Origin: Desulfatiglans anilini DSM 4660 | GTDB taxonomy: Bacteria > Desulfobacterota > DSM-4660 > Desulfatiglandales > Desulfatiglandaceae | Direction of reading: 5' to 3' | DNA length: 33,222 nt | Assembly (NCBI RefSeq): GCF_000422285.1 | Contig: NZ_AULM01000039.1 | Span: 1 to 33,222, forward strand | Shown: positions 24,398 to 32,487 of the stretch, in pieces | Numbering within the stretch: position 1 is the stretch's first letter | Layout: each line of letters opens with the position of its first letter | Program-made: the position numbers and the translations under genes | The notes under the pieces: model-generated | What the model was told of the DNA's origin: nothing | Databases searched by the model: none | What the model saw: only the letters and a program-made list of their open reading frames with translations

Positions 24398-26170
24398 CTA
24401 TGGCTCCTCGAAAACGTCGGGACGCCCGTCCAGATTATAGTCCTTCGAGCGGCGCACCAGCGCCTCCGCTTCGTCGTACTCCTCCCAGAGGTCCGGTTTG
24501 CCGTCGGCGTTGGTGTCCTCCTCGAGCAGGGAAAGGCTTCCCTTTTCATAGTGGTACCAGATATCGACCTTGCCGTCCCCGTCGCGGTCCTTTTCGGCCC
24601 TCACGGCCTGTTCGGCATCGTCGTAGAACCACGTGAGGTCGAGGGCTCCTGAACCGCCGTCGTTTTCTTCACTCTTCACGAGTTTGCCCCGTTCGTCGAA
24701 GTGTTCACGCAGGTCCAGCCCGCCGTCGCCGTCCTCGTCCAGTTCCTTGAGCCTGAGGATATCCCCCTGGTAGCAGTAGCGCGCCTCTGCGGTGCCGTCG
24801 CGGTTGGCGTCCACCTCGATGACCCGGGACCAGGGGGATTGCTCAAACCATTGGACCGTCTCGAAGAAGCCGTCCCGGTCCCGGTCTTCCTGGCTTTTGA
24901 ACTTCCGCCCCTTCTTGAAAAAGACCCTGGAGGTGATCGAGCCTTCGCCCGCTTCGTCCCGCTCGAGCTTCACCAGTTCACCCTTCTCGTAGTACTCCCA
25001 GGCATCGATCCTGCCGTCCAGGTCCGAATCGTTTTCCACCTTCTCCTTTCGGCCTTGATCGTCGAACCAAATGGTCGCGTCGGTCCTCCCGTCCTTGTTT
25101 CTGTCGACTTTCTGCAAGGAAGGCTTCCCCCCTTTGAAGAGGGTTTCCGTGTCCTTGAAGCCGTCATTTTCGGTGTCGTAGAGCATTCGGCCGGGGAGGC
25201 CCCGTTCGAGAAAGGTGACCCGGTCGATTCGGCCCTGATGGCGGGTGTCTTCCTCGATGGTTTGGGGGAGTCCGTTCCGGTCGAGCTGGAGAAACACGTC
25301 CATAACCCCGTCGAAGTTCGTGTCTTTTTCCTGCCTGGCGGGGGTTCCTTTCTGATAGCGTGTCACCACATCGATAAGGCCGTCGCCGTTGGTGTCCTTC
25401 TTTTCCTCGAGGGGTTCTCCGTTCCTGAAGGTCATCAGGGCTTCGAAACGGCCGTCATGGTCCAGGTCCTTCCGCTGCTCCTGCAGATTCCCCCGGAGGT
25501 ACGTCCGCACCGTCTCCGCCTTGCCTGGGGCGTAGATCCCGTGCCGGCTTTCGGACGGCAGGCCGTCGGCGCCATAGAAGATCATTTCATCCACCCGGCC
25601 GTCGCCATTGGTGTCAGCGCGCCTTTCCACGGGCTTCTCGGCTTGGAAGAACTCCCAGACGTCGATCTTGCCGTCCTTGTTCGTGTCCTTGGTCACGGAG
25701 GCGAGTTGGCCCGCCTCGTACTGGTAAACCGTGTCGAATGAGCCGTCCCCCGTGGTGTCCTTACGGATGGTCAGAGGGCGCTCATTTCCGTCGAATTCGA
25801 TCACCTGCTCCAGACGGCCTGTTTGGAGAGACGCGCTTTCGTGCCTGACCCGCTTTTCGGATTCGAAATAATCCCAACGGTCCACTTTTCCGTCGGAGTT
25901 CCGGTCGGCTTCGACCCTGACGATCCGTCCATCTTTGTAGTATTGGACGCGATCCATGACTTCGTCGCCGTTGGTGTCCACCTCCAGCTTCGATAGTTTT
26001 CCCTTTTTGTCGAAATGGGCGACCTGGTCGATTTTTCCGTCTTTGTCGCTGTCGCTCTGGACGATTTTATCCTTGGCCGCAGCGGGGAGAACCGGCAGGC
26101 AAACGATGCAGATCGCCAGCAAAGCGCTGAGCAGAATGGAGGCAAGTTGTTGGTTGAGAAAAATTGGCAT
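24398..26170 (-). CDS. exported protein of about 23 tandem Asp-rich (DxDxDG) 24-25-residue repeats
   Basis: A 590-residue protein with a signal peptide (residues 1 to about 32, ending PAAAKDK). The remainder is almost entirely a tandem repeat of 24-25 residues with the pattern D-x-N-x-D-G-x-x-D-x(4)-aromatic-x-x-G-x-L-x(3)-E-K. I count about 23 units. At least four have a degraded acidic loop, two of them long spacers near residues 120 and 215. The loop resembles the calcium loop of EF-hand, dockerin and thrombospondin type 3 repeats, while the rest looks like a beta-hairpin rather than flanking helices. Ca2+ binding and an extracellular rod or beta-solenoid are inferred. The start at 26170 has no clear ribosome-binding site. 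It lies between the TonB-dependent receptor and exbB. Confidence 0.8.
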   Translation of the reverse strand: MPIFLNQQLASILLSALLAICIVCLPVLPAAAKDKIVQSDSDKDGKIDQVAHFDKKGKLSKLEVDTNGDEVMDRVQYYKDGRIVRVEADRNSDGKVDRWDYFESEKRVRHESASLQTGRLEQVIEFDGNERPLTIRKDTTGDGSFDTVYQYEAGQLASVTKDTNKDGKIDVWEFFQAEKPVERRADTNGDGRVDEMIFYGADGLPSESRHGIYAPGKAETVRTYLRGNLQEQRKDLDHDGRFEALMTFRNGEPLEEKKDTNGDGLIDVVTRYQKGTPARQEKDTNFDGVMDVFLQLDRNGLPQTIEEDTRHQGRIDRVTFLERGLPGRMLYDTENDGFKDTETLFKGGKPSLQKVDRNKDGRTDATIWFDDQGRKEKVENDSDLDGRIDAWEYYEKGELVKLERDEAGEGSITSRVFFKKGRKFKSQEDRDRDGFFETVQWFEQSPWSRVIEVDANRDGTAEARYCYQGDILRLKELDEDGDGGLDLREHFDERGKLVKSEENDGGSGALDLTWFYDDAEQAVRAEKDRDGDGKVDIWYHYEKGSLSLLEEDTNADGKPDLWEEYDEAEALVRRSKDYNLDGRPDVFEEP

Positions 26171-26267
26171 GTTCGTATACGCTTTGTGGAAAACAAGGGG
26201 GAAGGTCTTGTCCGAGCAAAAGGCAAAACCTCCCCCAGTTCTGCGTGCTCCTTCTGCACACTTCCGT

Positions 26268-28274
26268 CTAGAAAGTCCCGCGCAATCCGCAGAAGAAGGT
26301 CCTGCCTTCCCTTGGAAAGCCGTAGCCGGTCTCGTAATTTTCATCGAACAGGTTCCGGACGCCCACCTCGGCCACCAGGAACTTGCTGATTTCGGCCATG
26401 GCCTTCAGATCGAAGAGCCAGTAGCTGCCGAGTTCGACCCACTCGTTGTTGGACTTTTCCTCCCATTGACCGGCGTTGTACTGGATCTTGGTGAAGAAGG
26501 ACAGCCACTCGTTGGCCTGGTACAGGTCGCTCAGATAGATCTGGTGCTCCGGGGCTTCCGGGAGATGGTCGCTGACCCGGTCCGGTGACCGGTTTTCTGC
26601 ATCGAGATAGGTGTAGTGGGCTTCCAGGGTGTTGTTAGCCAGGAACTCCGATTTGAACCCGAGTTCGAGGCCCTGATGCCTGGCCTTGCCGATGTTGTCA
26701 TAAAAATCGTTTCCCTGGCGTGTCGTTTGCACGATCAGGTTGTCGACGTCCGCGTAGAAGAGCGCCAGCGACGCGCTGCTCTTCCACGGCAGGGGGCGCT
26801 CCACGCCGATCTCGTAATTGACGGACTCCTCCTTTTCGAGGTTGGGATTGGGGGTTGCCGTCCCGAGCAGGGAGGAGTAGAGCTCTTTCAAGGTGGGGAA
26901 GCGGCTCTTGCTGGCCACGGAGCCGTGGAACTTCGTGGCGTCCTCGAGCGTGTAGACCAGACCGCCCATGGGGTTGAACACGTCATCGTCGTCCCGCAGA
27001 GGCCCCCCGTTGGCGTACTTGGTCTTCTGAACGTCATAGCTGACCCCGAGGACCAAGTCCAGGCGGTCGGCGAGGGCTATGGCGTCTTCGAGGCCGTAGG
27101 AATAAGTCTCGGCTTCATAGCGCTCCCAGGGCGTGACGATGTCGTCCTGCTCCTCGTGGACGTCCTTCTTGTAATGGAAGGCGAAGCTCAGCTTGTTTCG
27201 CGGGATGTAGGTCGTTCTGAGGGTAAAGGACCCTCCCGGGGTGTAGTCGTCATAGGTGCTGTGAAACGCGTATTTCATGTTTTGCGAGTCGTAGGAGGGG
27301 CTGTCGTAGGAGTCCAGGACATTGTAATAGGTGTCGTAGTAAAGGCGCGTATTGGCCGTCAAGTGGTCCGTTATCTTGCTGTCTCCAATGAAGTAATAGG
27401 TCGTCTTTTCCCATTCGGTGAACCTCCAGAAGCGCTGCCGCTCGGTCGGCTGCACGTTGACCGGGAGCCCCCTCTCACTATTCGTGTGCTGGACGCCGAT
27501 GGCGTACTCATGGCCCTCTGCGGGCATGAAGCCCACCTTGAACGAGCCGGCGATGCTTTCCATATCGGAGTTGTCCCTTCGTTTCCCGTCCTCGTAGTAC
27601 CCCCGGAATCCCGGCGGAACCCTGATCGGCGTGAAGTCGTCCGACATCTTGAAATCGTCGTAATCGAGGCCGGAGATGCCGGCCATCACATAGGCTTTGT
27701 CCATCCTGGAGCCGAGGTTCAAGCTTCCTGAGAGGCCGTTTTCATCCACTTCGAACGAGTAGGAGCCTTCGAAGGGCTTCGAAGGCTTCATGGAAACCAT
27801 GTTGATGACGCCGCCCATGGTGTTCGGGCCGTAAAGCGTGGATGCGGCCCCTTTGGTCAGCGTGATCTGCGAGATGTTCCCCGTCGAAAGCTCGCTGGCG
27901 TCGACATATCCGTCCCAGGGAAGGTAGAGCGGGATGCCGTCGATATAGATGGGGACATATCGCTGATTGAAACCCCGCACATTGACGTACGCCTCGTTTC
28001 GTGTGCCGGTCGACACGAATACGCCGGGAAGTGTTTCGATCGCCTCGGACACGCTCTGGGCGTTCGTCAGATCCAACTCCTGCCGGTCGATGGTGTCAAC
28101 CGTGGTGATCTGGGTGACGGTTTCAGCCTCCCCTGTCACCACAACCTCGCCCAGATTGAAGACACCCGGCTGGGATGCGGCCTTTTTGTCCTGGGCTTGG
28201 GCGCCCGGCATGGACAGTAAAAAGACAAGAAAAAAACTCAGCAACATAGCCTCAACAGCGTGTTTCACTTTCAT
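26268..28274 (-). CDS. TonB-dependent outer-membrane receptor
   Basis: A 668-residue protein with a signal peptide (ending AQAQD), a TonB-box-like EVVVTG near residue 45 and a plug domain (EAIETLPGVFVSTGTRNEAYVNVRGF, split here as EAIETLPGVFV and NVRGFNQRYVPIYIDGIPL). A 22-strand-type barrel follows, ending in a terminal phenylalanine (GLRGTF) as outer-membrane proteins do. It resembles the cobalamin/siderophore (BtuB/FepA) class. The ligand cannot be read from sequence. Its promoter shares an operator with that of the WtpA locus. ATG at 28274 follows GGAGG by 7 nt; a GTG lies directly before it. Confidence 0.93.
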   Translation of the reverse strand: MKVKHAVEAMLLSFFLVFLLSMPGAQAQDKKAASQPGVFNLGEVVVTGEAETVTQITTVDTIDRQELDLTNAQSVSEAIETLPGVFVSTGTRNEAYVNVRGFNQRYVPIYIDGIPLYLPWDGYVDASELSTGNISQITLTKGAASTLYGPNTMGGVINMVSMKPSKPFEGSYSFEVDENGLSGSLNLGSRMDKAYVMAGISGLDYDDFKMSDDFTPIRVPPGFRGYYEDGKRRDNSDMESIAGSFKVGFMPAEGHEYAIGVQHTNSERGLPVNVQPTERQRFWRFTEWEKTTYYFIGDSKITDHLTANTRLYYDTYYNVLDSYDSPSYDSQNMKYAFHSTYDDYTPGGSFTLRTTYIPRNKLSFAFHYKKDVHEEQDDIVTPWERYEAETYSYGLEDAIALADRLDLVLGVSYDVQKTKYANGGPLRDDDDVFNPMGGLVYTLEDATKFHGSVASKSRFPTLKELYSSLLGTATPNPNLEKEESVNYEIGVERPLPWKSSASLALFYADVDNLIVQTTRQGNDFYDNIGKARHQGLELGFKSEFLANNTLEAHYTYLDAENRSPDRVSDHLPEAPEHQIYLSDLYQANEWLSFFTKIQYNAGQWEEKSNNEWVELGSYWLFDLKAMAEISKFLVAEVGVRNLFDENYETGYGFPREGRTFFCGLRGTF

Positions 28275-28391
28275 CACTCTTCCTCCCTTTTTCTGATATG
28301 TTGATCAAACAGGTTTTTATGTTCTATTTCTTCCGTGTTGCCGAAGCTTTTTTCGGTCCCAGGTTTGCGACTGCGCTTAAACAAAATGTAG

Positions 28392-28421
28392 GCTATATCA
28401 AAATAGACATATCTATGCGTA
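28392..28421 (-). promoter_or_regulatory. putative promoter and operator of the TonB-dependent receptor
   Basis: On the minus strand a TATAGC box (28392-28397) follows, after 18 nt, a weak TACGCA box (28416-28421). The spacer holds AGATATGTCT, placed 7 nt before TATA. The 24-nt block 28394-28417 matches 31011-31034 at 20 of 24 positions, with the same placement relative to the -10 box. A repressor bound here would cover the spacer. The predicted leader is about 110 nt. Confidence 0.55.
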
Positions 28422-28518
28422 ATAAAAAAAATTAACGTGTAAGCGCTTCCTGCTATACGACAATAATGCTGTATTGTATTCTTCCCTACGCAGATTCATC
28501 TTCGAACAGCGAGGTCAT

Positions 28519-29493
28519 TCATTCTTTCACGTAGTTTTGCAACACTTCAGGAAGCCGTGATTTCATCTGCTTTGCGGATACGCTGCATGGGATGAGAGGT
28601 GGCTGCCCCATCCTGTCAAGAACCTTCAATCCTCCTTGAGGATCCAGCATATAGGTCATAAAGGCTATGGCGGCTTCCCTGTTGGGGGCGTTTTTTAGGA
28701 GGGTAACGCCATAGGTGCACGACTTCCCTCTCAATTCCATGAATTCCCCTGGCCCTTTTCCGGCGACTTTGACAAGGGCGTGGGAATAAAAAGAGTTATA
28801 CCGGTGGTTCCCCAGATTGATTTCGTCTGGAAGAAGGACGAACCGCAAATCATGCTGCACTGCGATGAAAAGGTATTCCCATACGAAGTCTATTTTTCCG
28901 CTTTCAAGGAGCGAGATCAATTCAGTCGATTTCGAGCGGACATGCCTGCCTTGCCGGCCGGCGGTCAACCTCTTGTAAAGTCCTGGTACGTTGTAATATT
29001 TCTCGGCCAATTGCATGACCATCAATGATCGATATCCGCAGGGGTCGAGGTTTGGGTCGGAATGGCCCCATGCAGTATCTTCCCGCAGGAGAATTTCGTA
29101 CCAGTTGTGGGGATCGATCTCATCGGCGTATCGACTTCTGTCCGTGTAGCAGAGCACCAGTTGGTTCGTCGCAAAAAGAATATTCCAATCCGCGTGTTGA
29201 GGGATGAGCAGTTCGTCAATGACGGCGTAATCCGCCGATGCCATCACATCGCAGGGTTTGCCGAGCTCCGTGATCTTACGGGCGGCTTTCTGACTCCCGC
29301 TCGCTTCACGGAAGATGTTCACCCTGGGATATCTGGACTCGAAGCATTTTTCCATCGCCTCGAAAGGTGCGGAAAGACTGCCGGCGTGAAAAATGATCAA
29401 AGCGCCTCGAGGTTCGGCAACCGCGGAACACGGCAGCACCATCACAAAAAGAAGCACCAGGGTGTAGATGATTTTTAATCGTTTACTTTCCAC
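28519..29493 (-). CDS. wtpA: tungstate/molybdate ABC transporter substrate-binding protein, WtpA-like
   Basis: A 324-residue periplasmic binding protein with a signal peptide (to about AVAEP). It has family signatures [13 protein letters not shown] (31-43), [14 protein letters not shown] and DPCGYRS with Asp150, and IDFVWEYL with Glu206. In WtpA/ModA-like archaeal proteins, an Asp and a Glu at equivalent places give octahedral coordination of tungstate or molybdate, so both metal ligands appear to be present. The permease (WtpB) and ATPase (WtpC) genes are not adjacent. The start appears to be GTG at 29493 with no good ribosome-binding site, perhaps translated by coupling to the gene 73 nt upstream. 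Tungstate versus molybdate preference is open. Confidence 0.88.
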   Translation of the reverse strand: MESKRLKIIYTLVLLFVMVLPCSAVAEPRGALIIFHAGSLSAPFEAMEKCFESRYPRVNIFREASGSQKAARKITELGKPCDVMASADYAVIDELLIPQHADWNILFATNQLVLCYTDRSRYADEIDPHNWYEILLREDTAWGHSDPNLDPCGYRSLMVMQLAEKYYNVPGLYKRLTAGRQGRHVRSKSTELISLLESGKIDFVWEYLFIAVQHDLRFVLLPDEINLGNHRYNSFYSHALVKVAGKGPGEFMELRGKSCTYGVTLLKNAPNREAAIAFMTYMLDPQGGLKVLDRMGQPPLIPCSVSAKQMKSRLPEVLQNYVKE

Positions 29494-29566
29494 GATTCGT
29501 CTGTTTTGAGCACGCGGTGCGAAACCTCAAGCTTGAAGGCTTGTTTGGCTCATGTTCGAATTTTGT

Positions 29567-30595
29567 TCACTTATTCTGCTCGGCGGACCCAAGAGAAATC
29601 ACCTGGATCTTCTCGACGGCCTTGATATCCCGGTCGGCCATCAGATCGTCAGGGGGCACAAACATGAATTTCCCGTCTTTGTCGAGGGGTTCGCCATTGC
29701 GGTGGTCAGCAATGATCATCCGCTCCCCGGCAGGGTCCAGGAACACCTCGCCATAAGAAAAGAGCGAGCGATAGCCGTCCGGGGCCGATATCAGGAAGAC
29801 GGTGTTCAGGTCCCGCGTCAGCCCGGCCTGATCTAGAACGGTCCTGAACTGGACGCCTTCCACGCGGTCGAGCCCGTGGAACCCCCTGCCTTCACCCAAA
29901 TGCCTGGTTTTCAGACTCCGCCTCGGGTGGTCGGCGAGTTCCGTAACCGTGACAGGATTCTTGACCGCACCCGTTATGACGAATTCCGGGGAAAACAGCT
30001 TTTCCATCTTCTTCGCCGGCACGACCGGCTTCAGATCGACCACCTCGATGCTGGTGATTGCTTCGAGCGAGCGGTCCGCGTATTCATCGCCGCCCATGAT
30101 GAGTTTGGGGAACCCGATGGTTCGGGAGAGCTGGTCGAGGCGAGGCTTGTAGACCTCCGGTGCGTGGCAGAGGGTGCAGTCCTTGCGCGGCATGATCGGC
30201 TGGGCGGACAGCCCGACGACGACTCTTCCCGGATTCTTGTAAAAGACCTCCCCCCAGGAGAGCGCAACCTGCTTGCCGGCCTTGTTCTTGACGACAATGG
30301 CCAAGTCGACATTCTTGTTGAAATCGGTATCCCCCTTGTGGATCCCGGAGGTTTCGAGAAGCGCCTTGAGGGGAACGCCCCGGTACAAGAAGGCCCCGCG
30401 GTACGTTCCGTCTTCAAAGACATCGTTGAATTGCACCTCGACGGATTGGTAATGTGCGAGATCATCAAGGGAAAGATTCAGAGGACTCTTGACTGCACCC
30501 GTGATGCTCAGGCTTGCGGGCACCTCCGCCCATGCCGGAGCGGCTATGAACAGAAGGGCGGTCAGTGCGGATGCGAGAACGGTTTTTTTCATCAT
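29567..30595 (-). CDS. periplasmic protein with two sulfite-oxidase-like molybdopterin-binding-type domains and a CxxCH motif
   Basis: A 342-residue protein with a signal peptide (to about PAWAEV). Two similar halves follow. Half one (about 28-190) starts LSITGAVKSPLNLSLDDLAH and half two (about 204-335) starts FVITGAVKNPVTVTELADHP. This is the opening of the sulfite-oxidase-type Moco domain, repeated twice. A haem-binding CTLCH lies at 140-144 in the first half. The catalytic domain is smaller than in true sulfite oxidases, and a clear conserved cysteine Mo ligand is not evident, so enzymatic activity is uncertain. It precedes WtpA by 73 nt. AAGGAG lies 5-8 nt before two alternative ATGs (30595 and 30592). 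Confidence 0.72.
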   Translation of the reverse strand: MMKKTVLASALTALLFIAAPAWAEVPASLSITGAVKSPLNLSLDDLAHYQSVEVQFNDVFEDGTYRGAFLYRGVPLKALLETSGIHKGDTDFNKNVDLAIVVKNKAGKQVALSWGEVFYKNPGRVVVGLSAQPIMPRKDCTLCHAPEVYKPRLDQLSRTIGFPKLIMGGDEYADRSLEAITSIEVVDLKPVVPAKKMEKLFSPEFVITGAVKNPVTVTELADHPRRSLKTRHLGEGRGFHGLDRVEGVQFRTVLDQAGLTRDLNTVFLISAPDGYRSLFSYGEVFLDPAGERMIIADHRNGEPLDKDGKFMFVPPDDLMADRDIKAVEKIQVISLGSAEQNK

Positions 30596-30744
30596 ACCAT
30601 CTCCTTTGATTCTTCAAGTTGCTTTGGAGCCTGACGGCTAAAAAACGCCTCTTGGGGGAGGTTTTCCCTCCGCGATGCTCAAACCCTCTTCAGGGCTGGA
30701 GGACGGTGCACGATCGGGGCCGGTTCGAGTTCAGCGGGGACAAC

Positions 30745-30896
30745 CCATCGTCCTGCGTTTTATCGGTTCGCGGCCGGCCACGATGGCGTGATCCTCAGCC
30801 CTGGCACGAAACCAGACGGCTCCAGCATGCCTCCAGCGGACCAAGTCATTCCTCAGGCAGGTTTCCCCGACCCGGACCTCCCCGCGAACGGGGAGG
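30745..30896 (-). promoter_or_regulatory. candidate structured leader RNA upstream of the sulfite-oxidase-like/wtpA genes
   Basis: Three stem-loops lie in tandem: ACGATGG/CCATCGT (30780-30786 with 30745-30751) closing a roughly 28-nt insert, a bipartite stem AGCC+CTGG with CCAG+GGCT and a 2-nt bulge at 30797-30821, and CCTCCCC/GGGGAGG at 30877-30896 with a 6-nt loop. It lies in the long leader of genes tied to molybdenum/tungsten, which raises the question of a Moco-type riboswitch. I could not match it to that consensus, so this is only a candidate. Confidence 0.35.
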
Positions 30897-31008
30897 AGGA
30901 TCGAGATGGGAAACCAATCCCCTTAGGAGTAGGTGGAGGGTGATCAAATCCATGCTGCGCCTTGGCTTTATTCGGGTTTCAATAGCCCGGGGCGAGCAGA
31001 CTGTTGGA

Positions 31009-31038
31009 CTTATATCAATCAAGACATATCTTTGTCTA
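31009..31038 (-). promoter_or_regulatory. putative promoter and operator of the sulfite-oxidase-like/wtpA operon
   Basis: On the minus strand TAGACA (31033-31038) and TATAAG (31009-31014) are separated by 18 nt, each matching the sigma-70 consensus in 5 of 6 positions. The spacer holds AGATATGTCT 7 nt before TATAAG, as in the receptor promoter at 28392-28421. AGACA and TGTCT arms flank part of it on the plus strand. The predicted start site near 31001 gives a leader of about 400 nt. Confidence 0.6.
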
Positions 31039-31517
31039 GCGCAAAATAGGATGAAGCATTTTTCTCGTATCATTTCATTCAGTTCGTTTTTTTTCTTCTC
31101 CTCTGTTCAAAGCGTTTTCTCATCCGAGGCAAACAGGCTGACGGCAAGAATGCGAGCCAAAAAGGACACGTTTACAATACGCTCCGCACCATCACAGCCC
31201 CGGATGATTTTCCCGCTCCGCTCCTTTGCAAGGAGCCTGTGATGCCTGTGAAACCATGAGCGAAAAGGATATCTTTCCCATTCCCGGGTGAAATGACCTC
31301 AGCCGCTCAGCCGGTATAAGGTATGAGCAGCAGGGCTGCCCCGAAGAGACATCGGGATTTCCGAGATATTGACAGGGATCCCATGAAGGATATATTTATA
31401 GATGGAAATATGTAAATCTAAGTCGATTTCTGCAGAACAGCGGAGAGGCCATTTAGAACTCTGTTGGTGCCCGGGAATTTTTTGGCACCGAAACGTGACG
31501 GGCGGTGGAGTGCAGAT

Positions 31518-32039
31518 ATGGATCGGAATAGCATTTCTCAAATAAGGGTGAAGGGTGAAACTGTAGGCATAATAGGCCTGCAGGCGGCTCTTGCCGATGT
31601 CTGTGACGGACCCATCAAGGGATCGGACGAAGACATCAAGGCTGAACTCTTAGAAAGGCTCAGAGGAAAGAATTATATCCCTGCCAGGGCCCTTGATGAT
31701 TATGCCCGCGCGTTCCTCCGCGAGTACAAAAAGCACTGCGGATTGCCTTATGAAGACGAGGCGGCCACCGGCGGGCTGGATATTGCAATCCTCGGTCCGG
31801 GCTGTCCTCAGTGCGACCGGATGGAGATGGAAGTGATGTCCGTTCTGACGGAACTCGATCTTTCGGCAAGTGTCCGGCATGTTAGGGACATCAAAGAGAT
31901 CGGAACCTATGGCGTTATGGGAATGCCGGCCCTTGTCATCAATGGGCGCGTTGTTGCAGTGGGCGCAGCGCTCCCGCGGGCGAAAATCAGGACGCTTATT
32001 GAGAAGACTGATTTTGATTCGTTCAGGTCTGATAGATAA
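31518..32039 (+). CDS. thioredoxin-fold (thioredoxin_3 type) redox protein with extra N-terminal domain
   Basis: A 173-residue protein. The C-terminal domain (about 86-165) is a minimal thioredoxin fold with the redox pair Cys96-Cys99 in GPGCPQCDRM and the cis-proline Pro137 in GVMGMPALVI, as in TM0996/MTH895-type proteins. The N-terminal 80 residues (VKGETVGIIGLQAALADV, then NYIPARALDDYARAFLREY) form a helical domain that I recall as occurring with or beside such thioredoxins, with no known function. The start at 31518 has GGTGGAG upstream; an earlier in-frame ATG at 31464 is less likely. It may supply electrons to an arsenate or metal reductase, as such proteins do in arsenic operons, but that is inference. 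Confidence 0.8.
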   Translation: MDRNSISQIRVKGETVGIIGLQAALADVCDGPIKGSDEDIKAELLERLRGKNYIPARALDDYARAFLREYKKHCGLPYEDEAATGGLDIAILGPGCPQCDRMEMEVMSVLTELDLSASVRHVRDIKEIGTYGVMGMPALVINGRVVAVGAALPRAKIRTLIEKTDFDSFRSDR

Positions 32040-32487
32040 CCAGTGTTCCCGCACATGTCCCCAAGGCTGATACAGCGTGGTTGGAATAGGGCGGCAGCGC
32101 ATTTGGTTGAGATTTCAAACAATGATGCCGTTCTGCGCGCATCGATCCGCTTCAGCTTCCAGTTTCGTACTTTTACATGTTCGGCACCCATGGCATCGAC
32201 GGAGGGCACGGAGACGACGGCAGACTTCGGTGTTGAGAAGGGTATACGTGTCGATCATGGGACGGCGCACATGTTTGGGCGGATGGCTTCATCGGTTGAA
32301 TTTTGCAGGCATCTTGGCAAGGGGCAGGGCTGTGGTTTAGAAGAAGTGCGGGCGTTTTGATCGGTTTTTTGGGAATTTATTTCATGGGCAGTCCGCTTAT
32401 GACTCTTTAAGAAAACGGGGCTGCCCGCTGATGCGTTGAGAAGCGAAGCCATGAATAAAGATACGAGAAGGGGAAGGAGGTATTTCG
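32040..32487. other. 448-bp region between the thioredoxin-like and CMD-like genes
   Basis: Frames on both strands are open for up to 105 codons but none resembles a protein I know or has a ribosome-binding site. No hairpin stands out. The only clear signal is GGAAGGAGG near 32473-32481 for the gene that follows. It may contain the remains of a lost gene. Confidence 0.4.

Larger units (their letters stand above)
30596..31517. other. 922-bp gene-free region with promoter, operator and a stem-loop-rich leader
   Basis: No credible protein is encoded. On the minus strand it holds a promoter/operator at 31009-31038 and a predicted leader of about 400 nt before the gene at 30595. The leader contains stem-loops at 30745-30786 (7-bp closing stem), 30797-30821 and 30877-30896. 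An AT-rich block near 31390-31420 (TATATTTATAGATGG on the plus strand) may be part of the promoter for the thioredoxin-like gene at 31518. Confidence 0.5.

Noticed and set aside
24701-25741. A 346-codon plus-strand frame with a repeated look, opposite the Asp-rich repeat protein
   Set aside because: Its repeats are simply the reverse complement of the real repeat array. The minus-strand frame has a signal peptide and the acidic motif.
30861-30896. CRISPR-like repeat unit (GTTTCCCCG start and a CCTCCCC/GGGGAGG hairpin)
   Set aside because: Only one copy is present, with no evenly spaced repeats and no cas genes in the window.
30596-31000. Cobalamin riboswitch upstream of the sulfite-oxidase-like gene
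   Set aside because: The B12-box and other conserved segments could not be found on either strand.
30619-31242. A 207-codon plus-strand frame in the leader region
   Set aside because: Unusual composition, no ribosome-binding site, no protein-like segments, and it crosses the promoter/operator and hairpins.
31391-31420. A third copy of the 24-nt operator near 31391-31420
   Set aside because: The resemblance is limited to AT-rich words such as ATATG and TAGAT. There is no good alignment, and the placement before a -10 box is not repeated.
32043-32360. A 105-codon plus-strand frame between the thioredoxin-like and CMD-like genes
   Set aside because: No ribosome-binding site, no family resemblance and chance-like composition.
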